Of a DNA stretch of 64,000 nucleotides, positions 30,771-41,638 are shown piece after piece (position 1 is the stretch's first letter; every line of letters starts with the position of its first letter). The notes under the pieces are model-generated. The model was not told the origin of the DNA. It ran no database searches and worked only from the letters and a program-made list of their open reading frames with translations. This DNA is from Cladocopium goreaui (lineage: Eukaryota > Sar > Dinophyceae > Suessiales > Symbiodiniaceae), in contig CAMXCT020003435.1 of assembly GCA_947184155.2 (NCBI GenBank), forward strand, positions 124,001 through 188,000, read 5' to 3'. Position numbers and translations under genes: made by a program.

Positions 30771-31072
30771 TTTGCTGTTGAAAATTGCAGTTCCTTCCTG
30801 GGTTTCAGTCTGAGGGGTGGCTATCGCTTGACCATGTTGGACCGTTGGATGGCACATTTGAATACATTTGAAGTGTTTGCCCGATTCTATTCGAGCCCTG
30901 ACATTAGGGACGCACTACCAAAGAGGAGGCCAAGACCAATCAGATTAGTACGTACATCGCATCACTTTCTTGGATGCACATCCGCCAGCTGTGCCAGCTA
31001 CAATTCACAGCTATCAGGCTATCAGGTTGCTTGGTCGACGGCCCGTGCTGTGCAGAGCCGGTCCTGATGATT

Positions 31073-31267
31073 CGATGATGGAGATTTATTGTACCTGCTT
31101 TGAAAGCCTCGCAACGGGATACAGATGACTTCAAGCCTGTCAAGCCGGACGTGGCCACGGACCACGCCCAGGTTGGAAAAGTCGCGGATCATTTCTTAGA
31201 GAACCTAGGCCATAAAAGTGCCAAAGGATGTCCAGACTTTTCTCAGATCCTCCCATTTAGAGCATGA
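31073..31267 (+). CDS. Terminal exon-like patch, unknown protein
   Basis: The frame reads LKASQRDTDDFKPVKPDVAT, then VGKVADHFLENLGHKSAKG, to TGA at 31265. Charged and balanced composition is typical of a real exon. No domain recognised. The start is uncertain, since a TGA lies just upstream of the open stretch. Confidence 0.5.
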
Positions 31268-31680
31268 TACGTTTGGTAACTTCTTGCAGGAGGCCCCTTG
31301 AATTGGCCTCACTGGAGCCGCAGTTTCAGCACCAAGAGAAAACCAGAACACAAGATCTCTTGCGATGTCGCATGCAGTCAGGTATGCTACCACAACTAGG
31401 CAGAAGGGCTTCCAGTTTGTAAACATCCCCATTTTGCAGACCATTGAAGTTCGTGTCCATTTTTTTTACGTGTCCATATGATGGTAGACCCCTCTCCGGT
31501 TGTACTTGAAAGTCAGATTTCAAGTGCTGCAGTTCATGATGCGCATCATCCTCGCAGGTTGCAAGTGACGATATGATGCATTTGCTGCATATGGAATCAT
31601 GTGGAGATGCATCTTTACATCACACCGCATGCATCATGATTACCTGAATACATTCAAGAAACATACAAAATACTCATAGA

Positions 31681-31842
31681 GTGACCAGAAACGAATTCGC
31701 TGCAATGGATCCTCCCCAGCAGCTGGAGCGGCTCATGGGAAATTTGCACGTGCCTTGGCCTGTCTCTTTTCGACTGGTTTTCACTTTACGGGTCACTGGC
31801 CGTTGTGGTGCTGTGGTGAGGCGTGTTTTGCATTTGTTTTGA
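31681..31842 (+). CDS. Exon-like patch, unknown protein
   Basis: The frame is open for 53 codons, with an internal ATG at 31705, reading MDPPQQLERLMGNLHVPWPV, then SFRLVFTLRV, to TGA. The LxxLMxxLxxPxPVSFR segment weakly recalls the N-terminal part of NOL1/NOP2/Sun RNA cytosine methyltransferases, but this is not enough to name it. Confidence 0.45.
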   Translation: MTRNEFAAMDPPQQLERLMGNLHVPWPVSFRLVFTLRVTGRCGAVVRRVLHLF

Positions 31843-32260
31843 TTGCTGCACGGGAGAAATTCAGGATCATGTTGAGATGTCAAGAAAAAAAACACTTAAC
31901 TGCTCTTATTTGGGGAATATGTGCTGAGTACTGAGAAGAAGACGACAAGAGTCGTGAGTCGTGTGGACTATTACGTTTGATCAAATATTTGTACATAACA
32001 TCTCATGATTTTCCATTGCGGTCAGGACAGGGGCCCCAAAAAAACAGGTCGTATGACACATGCCCACATGATGCCACATGGCACCGGAGAGGGCGAGAGA
32101 GAGAGAGAGAGGGAGAGACAGAGACCTAGACATATAGACATATAGACATATAGTGATATAGCCATAGACATGGCAACACAGAACATAATGACTCACAATG
32201 TCTTGCAACAAGACTGCATCCACATCAAAGAAGCCGCAGAGCTGCTTTCACCAACTCCAG

Positions 32261-32366
32261 GATTGGCGGGATGTGCAGGGTGTGATCAAGACGGTCTTCC
32301 AGGTGAAACCCTTTGGGATCCCTTTGGGCCTTTGGGGAGCTGCTGTGCCTATGGCTTTGGAGATGG
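32261..32366 (+). CDS. Internal exon with AG and GT signals, unknown protein
   Basis: The acceptor CTCCAG and a G|GTAGAT donor bound an open stretch reading VQGVIKTVFQVKPFGIPLGL and WGAAVPMALEM. Hydrophobic and Gly/Pro-containing, possibly membrane-associated. A second open frame (IHIKEAAELLSP) lies just upstream in a different phase. Unrecognised. Confidence 0.5.
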
Positions 32367-32500
32367 GTAGATGTTGGAAGGATGGAAAGGTAGAATGCAC
32401 CAAAAAGCATCAATCAAGAGAGAGAGAGATATATATATAATGATGTATATATATATATATATATTTATATATCAAGACTTTAACCAAAAACATCCAAGAA

Positions 32501-32595
32501 TGTCCGAGTGCCAGGCACTGTGTGATGTGGCGCATGCGCAGAGTCATGCTGTAAGAGAGGCCTGGATGCTCTGGATTTCTGGGCTTTTCTTCTAG
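32501..32595 (+). CDS. Short exon-like patch, unknown protein
   Basis: Reads MSECQALCDVAHAQSHAVRE and a short hydrophobic tail to TAG at 32593. Unrecognised. Confidence 0.35.
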
Positions 32596-32856
32596 TTGGG
32601 AGCAAGCGAGCGGAATATGGATGAGTGGTGGGTTGCTACTCTGCATCTGGAAACAGGTGGTATTTGAACATATCGTATTATATTGAGACTGCTTCATGCA
32701 GTTGGAGCAATTTGATTTGTTTCAACACATTTCAAGTGTAAATAAGCTGCTGCGCACACATTCATCACATTTGAAACGATCTTGTAGGCAGCTTCTTTGA
32801 ACCAAGTGGTTTGGAGTGCTAGGTGGTTTAAACATGTTATTGCATTCTGCATGCAG

Positions 32857-32928
32857 TTGGAGCGACGCACCGGCGAAATGCAAGAAGAGCTGTACGAAAG
32901 TTTACGCCGCAAGGCTGGAGGGAGATAA
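32857..32928 (+). CDS. Short exon-like patch, charged unknown protein
   Basis: The acceptor CATGCAG precedes LERRTGEMQEELYESLRRKA and a TAA at 32926. Strongly charged helix, protein-like. Confidence 0.45.
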   Translation: MERRTGEMQEELYESLRRKAGGR

Positions 32929-33359
32929 AGGTTGGGATTGCCGCAATGTCTTTCAGCATTGAAAAGGCTGTCGGATCACGAGATCCAACCCCATAGTTCC
33001 CCTTTGATCCCTTTGATTTAAGAATGATCGAGAGGATGGTTGAGGATGGTTCCGCTTGACATAAATATGACGGAGATCTATTCCATTGTTAGCGTGGCAT
33101 GCCAAGACCTGCCAGAACCTTTGGATTGTCACATCCTTACACTTGAGAGACGTGAAAGGAGTTAAACGATGTTAAAAGGAGATCTTGATGCTAAGAGGGC
33201 CGGGTGATAGCCTTTCACATGAACGAGGAAGTTTGCAGCACACTTGCCGGAAAAGAAAACATCAAAAATCATGTTTTTTTGGGTGACGCATACTTATATA
33301 TGTATATTTATTTATCGATATAATTATCTCTATATATATATATACATTGGTACTCTAGC
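32929..33359. other. Intronic or intergenic, nothing recognised
   Basis: AT-rich stretch with a TA run at 33331-33344. No gene-like patch. Confidence 0.4.
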
Positions 33360-33399
33360 ATGTACTGTAACACTTTTATCAGCAATTTTACCTCCTTAA

Positions 33400-33632
33400 A
33401 TGCGGATTCCCCCAAGGCGAACTTCACCCCAGCATCTCCCAAGGCGGACGTTTCGGAGCTCCGCGATGCACGGCTTCAAGCAGAGGAGGAGGTGGCCAAC
33501 GGAGGAACCCACAATTCTGCATGGGTTCCATACGCGCTTCACCCACGAACAATAAAAGGGATCCACTGGGATGCAGGATTGAACAGATACAAAAGGCATT
33601 TAGGATCATTTAGAGATGATGTTCGGGTTTGA
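33400..33632 (+). CDS. Exon-like patch with SPKA repeats
   Basis: Reads two SPKA-x-F/D-type units (SPKANFTPASPKADVSELRD) followed by a charged helix (ARLQAEEEVANGG) to a TGA at 33630. The first half is protein-like. The exon may end near 33515 where texture declines. Its CCCAAGGCGGAC bases recall the minisatellite at 37245-37500. Unrecognised. Confidence 0.45.
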
Positions 33633-33777
33633 TCCGGAGACAAGACAATCTAGATCACCATCTGACCACAGCAGATCCTACATGCATCATTTCACGATGC
33701 ACTCGCAGGCAGACTCGGTGCTAGAAGGGCAGCGAAGGAGCACCTCTGAGGTTCAGGCGACGACCCGCCCCAGCTGA
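33619..33777 (+). CDS. Small ORF or exon, Ser/Arg/His-rich
   Basis: From ATG 33619 the frame is open for 52 codons: SRSPSDHSRSYMHHFTMHSQ then DSVLEGQRRSTSEVQATTRP, ending at TGA 33775. It may be joined to the patch at 33400 by a short intron. Unrecognised. Confidence 0.4.
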   Translation: MFGFDPETRQSRSPSDHSRSYMHHFTMHSQADSVLEGQRRSTSEVQATTRPS

Positions 33778-33970
33778 CACTGGCATGCAATGAATGGCTT
33801 GTGAATGAGCAATATGATAATTTAAACATATATTTATGGCAATATGAATATACAATCACAACATTCCGCAACCACCCATCACAAGTGCTTTAACCATCTT
33901 TAAACTACATGTTATACATACATGTTGCATGTGTTCATTATTTGATGCCCCTTGAATTGTTTTTTCCTAG

Positions 33971-34068
33971 CACCTGTCCCTACTTTGTTGAACTACCAGT
34001 CGCCTGATGTATCCCAGGCGCTGCGCAACAGCCTTGGTGAATTGCATGCGGCTATGGAAAAGCTTTGA
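33971..34068 (+). CDS. Terminal exon-like patch, helical unknown protein
   Basis: The polypyrimidine-TAG acceptor (33969-33970) precedes SPDVSQALRNSLGELHAAME-K-L and a TGA at 34066. Amphipathic helix. Good splice signal and a natural end. Confidence 0.5.
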
Positions 34069-34267
34069 CCTCAGAGCACTCACCTTAAGGTAATGCTGAA
34101 ACTGATATTTTTTTGATAAATTGATGGTTTCTCCAAGCGGTTCGGAATTGCTTTCATTGCCGGCAATTATTTCCGTAGCCGAGGAAGCATTTGCATCAAC
34201 ACATGTTTTTTTAATCCTGCTGTATCAATGGATAAACAAACAGAATGATAGTTAAGGCAACGTGCAG

Positions 34268-34312
34268 AGGTGCACCAATGGCGCAGTGGCTTTGAGGCCG
34301 CGACTAGCTTGG
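34268..34312 (+). CDS. Short internal exon, unknown protein
   Basis: Bounded by GTGCAG and G|GTGAAAG. Reads VHQWRSGFEAATSL. The frame stays open past the donor to 34455, so it could also be a longer exon. Confidence 0.35.
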
Positions 34313-34911
34313 GTGAAAGTGTTTGGCATGAAATCGAACAGATATCAGAAGTGGGCGCTGGATTATGTTTCCATATGTCTGTGTGCTTTGGGTGGCAAAA
34401 TATTGTCCTTCAAGTTTTTGAGATAGTTGTTTCGACGATGTCAGAAATGCTGTAAGATGCTGCGCATCTCAATCTCAACTCTGGCTGGTCATACTGTATG
34501 ACACAATTCAGCAAGATGTCTGATTATATCATTGTTTGTTGGCTGCTTTTCAAGGTTACATGATGTTACATGTGGTTATACAGTTGTTTTTCATCACATG
34601 ATTTTCAGGGTTAATGGACACCCAAAAACAGGCTGATATTTGCAGGGTTGAACCCCCAACCGTGTTGATTATGGGTATTCGTACTGTACATATGCATAAG
34701 CATGCTGTGATTACCAATGCAGTGATTCTCGGGGGGTTATTCATTGTGTATCAAATATGTGCAAAGTGCAGAGATATTTTGTTTGTCATGACAATATTTC
34801 ATAGATTTTCATAGTACATCATATTCATAATATTTCACATGTATGATTTGTTTTCTGTAATATACAGTATGGATACACATTGTGCATTTGACATGTAATT
34901 CTTTACATCAG
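34313..34911. other. Intron-like AT-rich stretch
   Basis: No convincing exon; open frames are Met/Ile/Val-rich AT artefacts. Confidence 0.35.
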
Positions 34912-35077
34912 CATCGTCCTCATGCTCGAGGCAGGCCTCTCCCAAGTGGTGGCTGAATCCAACAGCGAGGCAAGCCATATATGGATTGATACGGATTTTA
35001 TGGATCCGGATGACCTGGATCTATATAGATGGGGAATCATGGGTAGCTTAAGTGGCATAATTTTGATATGCTTGTAA
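34912..35077 (+). CDS. Exon-like patch, unknown protein
   Basis: The acceptor ACATCAG precedes IVLMLEAGLSQVVAESNSEA. The frame stays open to TAA at 35075, but texture falls after about 34970, where a splice donor is likely. Confidence 0.42.
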
Positions 35078-35138
35078 TATCTTGTAATGTGGTTGGGTGA
35101 GTTGCTGTATCAAGAATTATTCCGGACCGTTCCTTCAG

Positions 35139-35289
35139 TGTTTGTTGCCCTCATGATGCATTGTCAAAACTGGGATTTGGAATTGACCACAATCCAGCAC
35201 AGGACGCAGTACTTCTGAAGTATATGCGATACAGCCATGAGAATGAACGCAGTGTGTCCTCGCCGCAGCGTTTGAGCTTAGCAGCGTGA
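35139..35289 (+). CDS. Terminal exon-like patch, unknown protein
   Basis: The acceptor CTTCAG precedes 49 codons (DALSKLGFGIDHNPAQDAVL, LKYMRYSHENERSVSSPQRL) and a TGA at 35287. Balanced composition. No family recognised. Confidence 0.52.
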
Positions 35290-35431
35290 GGTGTCACTCA
35301 TTTCAGCTTTGACATCGAACAGACTCCCCAGATATGCATATTATATCATATTATATCCCATCATAGTCATAGGCAATCCCTGTTCGCACCAGTGTAACAA
35401 TTAATAGCTGTTTCATGTTGTTTCTCCTTAG

Positions 35432-35704
35432 CCAGTCAGTGCAAAAACACCCACCTTCAAGCTTCAAGGCATCAAGCAAACGAGTCAGAATGCGGAAGGA
35501 GCATTAGCAAGGAAGCCCGGAGGGGGCGACTCCTACCTCGTCGTTGACCCTGCGTTATGCCTACACCCAGTGGCGCTACAAAAGCAGACTCATAGCAGCA
35601 TCAACCGCTGGAAGCTAACCACACCACATCACACCACTACATGTTGCTTGAAAAGGCTTGAAAAAGCTCGAGATATTGCTTCATCCAGCCGATTACGAGT
35701 CTAA
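35432..35704 (+). CDS. ATG-less 90-codon open exon, unknown protein
   Basis: The acceptor CTCCTTAG (ends 35431) is followed by 90 open codons with no ATG near the start: VSAKTPTFKLQGIKQTSQNA, RKPGGGDSYLVVDPALC, then a less convincing Thr/His/Cys-rich end to TAA. Its first 50 codons look genuine. Function unknown. Confidence 0.45.
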   Translation, partial: PVSAKTPTFKLQGIKQTSQNAEGALARKPGGGDSYLVVDPALCLHPVALQKQTHSSINRWKLTTPHHTTTCCLKRLEKARDIASSSRLRV

Positions 35705-35879
35705 CTCTCCGGCAGTATATGCATATATCATACTATATTACTATATATTATATAAGTACCAGTAGTACCGCACAAGGCGGTGGCGGAAGTTTCAATAATA
35801 GGAAACCTATAGGAGAGGTTGGTTGTTGTGAATCGCGGATGGCAGAGCGAATCCACTGATGGACCGAAAGGTGGTTAAG

Positions 35880-36151
35880 GTCTCCTCTCTTTCTCTCTTT
35901 TTCTCTCTCTTTCTCTCTCTTTCTCTCTCTTTCTCTCTTCTCTCTTTCTCTGATTTTCTACCTACTACCTACCTACCTACCTACCCACCCACCCACCCAC
36001 CTACCTACCTACCGATCTATCCACCTATCCATCTATCCATCTATCTATCTGTCTGTCTGTCTGTCTATCTATATCTCTCTCTCTCTCTCTGTCTCTCGTC
36101 TGTTTATCTAACTATCTAATACTATCTAATATTATCTAATACTATCTAATA

Positions 36152-36228
<77 letters not shown>

Positions 36229-36510
36229 ATCTATCTATCTATCTATCTATCTATCATCTATCTATCTATCCATCTATCCGTCTATCCGTCTATCCATCTA
36301 TCCATCGATCTATCTTTCTATCTATCTATCTATCCATCTATCTATCCATCCAATTATCTATCAGTTTATCTATCTAGCTAGCTATCTATCTATCTACCTA
36401 TCTATCTATCTCATTTTCTATCTTACTATGTATCTTTCTGTGTACCTATCTGTCTATCTATCTATCTTTCTCTCTGTCTGTCTGTCTGTCTATCTATCTA
36501 CCTGTCTATT
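35880..36510. repeat. TCTC/CTAC/CTAT microsatellite
   Basis: TCTCTTTCTC, then CCTACCTA, CCACCCAC and long CTAT runs, with GTCT blocks. Confidence 0.93.
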
Positions 36511-36514
36511 TGCA

Positions 36515-36765
36515 AGCTTGCAAACGAAGCTATTCTGCGAGACGTCCTCAGGTTTTGAACTTGACAACATCAAAAACGCAGCAATTCTGCGAGACTTCCT
36601 CAATGTTTGAAGTTGACAACGCCAAAAACGAAGCAATTATGCGAGACATCCTCAATTTTTGAACTTGACAACGTCAGAAACGAAGCAATTCTGCGACACT
36701 CCTCATTTTTCGAAGTAGACAACATCAAAAACGAAGCAATTCTGCGAGACGTCCTTCAAAAATGG
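36515..36765. repeat. Tandem repeat of about 62 bp, four units
   Basis: Units share GAACTTGACAACATCAAAAA, CGAAGCAATTCTGCGAGAC and CTCCTCA with scattered substitutions. Open frames arise because the unit has few stops; no gene is inferred. Confidence 0.85.
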
Positions 36766-37244
36766 AAAGTTGAGTGCAGAGCTGACGGCCTCGTACCAAT
36801 GTGTTTCGCCATTTTTTTCAGTCCACCTGTCTAAACTACTGCGCCTGCCACGAAAAAGTGATGCCAGGTCATACGTAGTGCTGCACCTGTCACGCAAAAT
36901 CATCTCAGCAAACCTGAAAATCGGATGCTCCAAAATGCAACCCCTCTCAGGAAATCAGCGCCCGGACCTCCTAACAGCTCTGATGAAGATGTCTCTTGTA
37001 CTGCACCTGCCACGGAAAAGGCATCTTAGATGATCCTCTGCAAATGTCCCATGCCTGCCATGGTTTTTGGAAATGCTCAAAACCTTCACGTTTTGCTCAC
37101 TTTTGACAAGGTGCACAATCCCTTGCGCCTGCCACGCGAAACGACATCTGAACTCCAAAAGTGGCTCGAGCATGTGGTGTTTAACTTTTTGACTTCGAAA
37201 TGTGCTTCGCGCCACAACGGCGTGCACTTTCAAGGCCTCGGGAA

Positions 37245-37500
37245 GGCAGACGCGCCATCCAACACCAAGGCGGACACTTCAAGAAAGCATTAAGAACCCC
37301 TTAACAGTACAGGACGCTGTTTGTGGAACAAGAAGGGAGACAATGGGAGACAAGACCCCCGGGAATCGGACGCACCATCCAACAAAGGAGACAAGACCTC
37401 CGGAAAGGCGGACGCACCATCCAACAAGGGGAGACATGAAGGGGCACAAGGGGAGACAAGGCCCTTGGCAAGGCGGACGCGCCATCGGAGAAAAAACTTT
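37245..37500. repeat. GC-rich minisatellite (GGCGGACGCACCATCC)
   Basis: Four or more imperfect units with GCGGACGCACCATCCAACA and GGGGAGACAAG. Both strands have long open frames for that reason. It directly follows composite copy 2. Confidence 0.7.
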
Positions 37501-37731
37501 GACCCGGCTGCCCGGCTGCATCATATCGAGCTTTCTGTCCAGGAGGATGGTCGGACGATGTACTCCACAAAGCCACTGACTGCAAGTCCGACAGCAGCCG
37601 CTCCTCAATGCACATTTTCATACGTTTTTCGGTAAACATATTGTCTATTAGGGATCGCGTGCTTACAAACGCATATAGTTATATAAATTATATATATATG
37701 TCATATGTGTGTTTTCTTCCATTGGTTCATT

Positions 37732-37926
37732 CTAGGTAGCATCAGTAAGTTTATCATCGCTGAGCAACCCCATGTCCTTGGCTAACATCTCCCCCAAGGA
37801 ACCAGATCCCACTTGAATGTCACATCCAAAATCACCCAAAGTGAAATCACATGTGCTGCCTAGCTTTGCATACGCTGTGTTTTCTGAACCTCGGAAGTTT
37901 TCTACAAGTTTTTTCCTTTTCCCCAT
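37732..37926 (-). CDS. Small minus-strand ORF, protein-like
   Basis: From ATG 37926 the minus strand reads MGKRKKLVENFRGSENTAYA, KLGSTCDFTLGDFGCDIQVG, then GEMLAKDMGLLSDDKLTDAT, ending at TAG. Basic start and balanced composition are clearly protein-like, and the plus strand has poorer texture. It runs against the plus-strand neighbours. Could be a 64-residue gene or a single exon. Unrecognised. Confidence 0.5.
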   Translation of the reverse strand: MGKRKKLVENFRGSENTAYAKLGSTCDFTLGDFGCDIQVGSGSLGEMLAKDMGLLSDDKLTDAT

Positions 37927-38203
37927 TGTTCAGGGACAGAATCATTTTGAAATCGCCGCCCCCCATTGCCTTCCAATGAGCCGCAAAATTGTATCTTAGT
38001 GTCCATAGCGTCCTTTTGGTGGTCAATTGCGGCCCAAGGATCCACTGGGGTAAAGCACTGTACTTTGCAGCTCTTACCTCGGACTCAAACAGTCAGCAAA
38101 CGGATTCTAGAGAAGCAATTGATTGATGATATCCTCCCTTGTGTTCAGATTGGGTTCATGTCTAAAATATATACATGGATTCACCCATTCCTTTTGATTT
38201 TAG

Positions 38204-38434
38204 GCGCCAAACACTCAGGCATGGCTTGAGCGCGGCGCGACTATGGAGAAAATATTCTCCAGGCTGGCACTCTTGACCACTCCGTCAACAACGGTGCCGC
38301 TCCCAGCCAGCTTCTCCGTGACAGAAGTGCTGGACCACGTCTTGCCCAATGGCACTGAAATCACAGAGGAGTGGGCAGAAATTGGGACCGGATGCGCGGA
38401 AGCACCTTGGCCCGTCAGCAACCCACAACAGTAG
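38204..38434 (+). CDS. Exon-like patch, unknown protein
   Basis: The acceptor TTTTAG is followed by 76 open codons: LERGATMEKIFSRLALLTTP, LPASFSVTEVLDHVLPNGTE, ITEEWAEIGTG, ending at TAG 38432. The patch is clearly richer in GC than its flanks. It may be spliced to the exon at 38895. No domain recognised. Confidence 0.58.
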   Translation, partial: APNTQAWLERGATMEKIFSRLALLTTPSTTVPLPASFSVTEVLDHVLPNGTEITEEWAEIGTGCAEAPWPVSNPQQ

Positions 38435-38894
38435 CGCCATAAAAATCCATAAAATATTCTATGTTTAAATATTCAATTATATACATGTGAATAAAGTCAA
38501 TTTTGACAACCGTCGTGGTACTCTAGTGCTTCAGTACGAAACCAAGAAACAATATTGAGACTTTGGATTCAAACCCAACTTCTCTTCATTTTCGGGATGT
38601 GGACGGAAAGGTGACAGGGTTGCAATGCATACCCAAATTAGTGGTGGGTGGTGGTTACCATACTATCTACACGCGCAAAGAATTTCGCCCTCACAACATG
38701 GAAGCTTGAAACGCTGAAACGCAAGGCTTGGCCGATGGCACTGGCCCCATTCTATACCAAAGGTCATAACTGTGAGAACAGCAGAGATGGGTTTACCTAA
38801 AGATTATATAGTTACTCCAAAATCCGGTGGTTAAAAACGTCATATTCCCAAAATAAAAATTGGATCACCTTGGGAATTTATTGTTCATTTTCAG

Positions 38895-39115
38895 ATCCAC
38901 ACCGTGTGGGGAGCTTCCATGTCAGCATTGGCAGCGAGGCTTGGGGGCTGTTGGATGACATGGTCACGGACCTTGAGACGGAGCGAATCTTTTACAACCC
39001 CCCGCAGTTCAGGGCCACGCTTCCTTCAGGGCGCGACGCCGCCCAACACAAAGGGATGGTCACCGTAAACCCCGAGCTACCCAGCCAGGAGGCGGGGCCA
39101 AATGGTTGTAGATAG
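38895..39115 (+). CDS. Exon-like patch, unknown protein
   Basis: The acceptor TTTTCAG precedes HRVGSFHVSIGSEAWGLLDD, ETERIFYNPPQFRATLPSGR, then a Gly/Pro-rich end to TAG at 39113. An ATGG|GT junction near 39104 could be a donor. Protein-like throughout; family unknown. Confidence 0.58.
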
Positions 39116-39232
39116 CTTCATTGATTGAATGAGTGCGTGCATGGACGAAAGAAGGCCGGTATACATGTATGCAGCATGGTTGTGTGCGTGCCCGTGTCAC
39201 CGAGCGACAAACAGAAGTTTGGAACACTATCA

Positions 39233-40028
39233 TGCATACATACATACATACATTCATACATTCATACATTCAAACATTCATACATTCATACATTCATACA
39301 TTCATGCATTCATACATTCATACATTCATACATTCATTCATACATACACACATACACACATACACACATACACACATAAAAACCTACACACATAAAAACC
39401 TACACACCTACACACCTACACACCTACACACCTACATACCTACATACCTACATACCTACATACCTACATACCTACATACCTAGATACCTACATACCTACA
39501 TACCTACATACCTACATACCTACATACATACCTACTTACCTACATACCTACATACATCCATACATCCATACATACATACATCCATACATCCATACATGCA
39601 TACATGCATACATGCATACATGCATACATTCATACATACATACATACATACATACATTCATACATTCATACATTCATTCATACATACACACATACACACA
39701 TACACACATACACACATACACACCTACACACCTACATACCTACATACCTACATACCTACATACCTACATACCTACATATCTACATATCTACATACCTACA
39801 TACCTACATACCTACATACCTACATACCTACATACCTACATACCTAGATACCTACATACCTACATACCTACATACCTACATACCTACATACCTACATACA
39901 TCCATACATCCATACATCCATACATCCATACATCCATACATGCATACATGCATACATCCATACATCCATATATCCATACATCCATACATCCATACATGCA
40001 TACATACATACATACGTACGTACGTACT
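39233..40028. repeat. CATA/CATACCTA microsatellite
   Basis: CATACATT, CACACATA, CATACCTA and CATCCATA blocks over about 800 bp, ending in GTACGTAC. Open frames are artefacts. Confidence 0.95.
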
Positions 40029-40500
40029 TTCGACGTCTCAACTTCCAAAAGTGGTCCGAACCTGGTTTGTTTTTAACATTTTGACTTCGACATGTGCTTC
40101 GCGCCACAACGGCGTGCACTTTCTCGACGTCTCAACTTCCAAAAGTGGTCCGAACCTGGTTTGTTTTTAACATGTTGACTTCGAAATGTGCTTCGCGCCA
40201 CAACGGCGTACACTTTTTCGACATCGCAACTTCCACAAGTTGTCGGAACCTGGTGAGTTTTGTACATTTTGACTTGGAAATGTGATTTGCGCCACAACAG
40301 CGTACACTTTTTCGACATCGCAACTTCCAAAAGTTGTCCGAATCTGGTGTGCTTTTGTACATTTTGACTTGGAAATGTGCTTCGCGCCACAACGGCGTGC
40401 ACTTTTTCGACATCGCAACTTCCAAAAGTGGTCCGAAGCTGACGTGTTTTGTACATTTTGACTTGGAAATGTGCTTCGCGCCACAACGGCGTGCACTTTT
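40029..40500 (-). repeat. 94-bp minisatellite, five inverted units
   Basis: The same unit as at 22791-23260, in opposite orientation, again five units with a 94-95 bp period. Confidence 0.92.
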
Positions 40501-40823
40501 TCATCTCTCATCTGGCCAGATGGCTCCGCACCCGCCGCTTTAGCGCCTACTTTTCGGCCCTCCGGAGCCTCAAATCATTAAGAAAAATACGCTGTTTCGC
40601 GACTTTCCTACCTTTTCGCGCATCTGCATCGTCTTTCTTCTGACTCTTTCTCTCCTCTCATCTTCTCTCTTCCATCTCTGCTTTTCATCTGTCCATATTG
40701 TCGGACGTTTGACTTCTAAACTTCCTTCGGCTAATTTTGAGAATTATATATAATGTGTGTGTGACGGATATACATTATATTTACTATGACCAATTATCAC
40801 CAGATATAGCTCCCAAGCATCAG

Positions 40824-40998
40824 GGTGACACGGACATCCATCCACTTCTCCAAGGAGAAGTTTGCCCATCACCAGCTCAGAAGCCTCCTGGATGAAGGCA
40901 AGGCTTCTGAGGATGACCCCTGGGAGAAGATGTTGTTGAGCGGCCTGTGCCAGTTGCACGCCGAGGCACCAGGGTGGGGGGTTACAACGGTGGATTGA
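40824..40998 (+). CDS. Exon-like patch, unknown protein
   Basis: The acceptor AGCATCAG precedes a frame with no early ATG: VTRTSIHFSKEKFAHHQLRS, DEGKASEDDPWEKMLLSGLC, QLHAEAPGWGVTTVD, ending at TGA 40996. Composition strongly suggests a real exon. Family not recognised. Confidence 0.58.
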
Positions 40999-41638
40999 AC
41001 GTGACCAATGGCAGCATGGCAAGGCAGTTGGCCATGCCTGAATGGTAGGTGATGGTAGGGGATGGTAGAGGCACATCTGCAATAAAACTGATGGACGCTT
41101 TGACCAGCACTAATCCCTTCCCCCTAATACTACACTGCCCCCCAATAATAAACACCTGTGGGAATTTTCATTTTAGGAAATGTTTAGTATAAGGCGGCGA
41201 AGTTTCCCCCTAATAAAATACTAAATTAAAGACCTTAATAAAAGAACTGTTTTTTCCTATTTCAAACTCGATTATATATATATATAAATTCCTTTTCAAA
41301 TCTAATTAAAATATTGCCAAAACTTGGATTTCGAAGACTACCCTAATATTAGATATATGTTTTTTTTAGAAATAAAATGTTCAATTGTGAAGGGCGGACC
41401 CTAATTAAAAGCACCTCAATGCTGACTAGTTTTTATTATTAGGGGTGAAACCCTCAAATGGGACCTTCATGTTTAAATTGTTTTCTAAAGGCGATCAATT
41501 GAAAATCAATAGGCAAACTTCAAGTTTCCCAAAACTGAAAACGGAACCTATATTTTTTTAGTATGTGGGTACGTTTAGTAATAGGGGGAAAGGATTAGTA
41601 GGCACCAGTCTTTAGAGATGTTTTTCATTGCTTTTCAG
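40999..41638. other. AT-rich intron-like stretch
   Basis: CCCCTAATA and AATAAA-rich sequence with no open frame of note. The repeated CCCTAATA motif (near 41125, 41145, 41203 and 41340) is noticed but not a clear tandem. Confidence 0.35.

Larger units (their letters stand above)
35759..37232 (-). repeat. Composite repeat, copy 2 (inverted, lacks part A)
   Basis: In reverse orientation it contains part D (35759-35890, with CCAGTAGTACCGCACAAGGCGG, the complement of the hairpin terminus), a CTAT/CTAC microsatellite (35940-36510), a 62-bp tandem (36515-36765) absent from copy 1, spaced CGCCTGCCACG motifs (36838-37140) and one B unit (37150-37232). Confidence 0.8.
39233..40735 (-). repeat. Composite repeat, copy 3 (inverted, lacks part D)
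   Basis: A CATA/CATACCTA microsatellite (39233-40028) is followed by five inverted 94-bp B units (GCGCC landmarks at 40101, 40195, 40289, 40384 and 40478) and part A (40500-40729, ending CCTTCG, the complement of the start of copy 1). The part D terminus was not found at the left end. Confidence 0.85.

Noticed and set aside
36428-37635. Overlapping 60-125 codon frames in the 62-bp and GGCGGAC tandem arrays
   Set aside because: They repeat the minisatellite unit on both strands and lack any non-repetitive domain.
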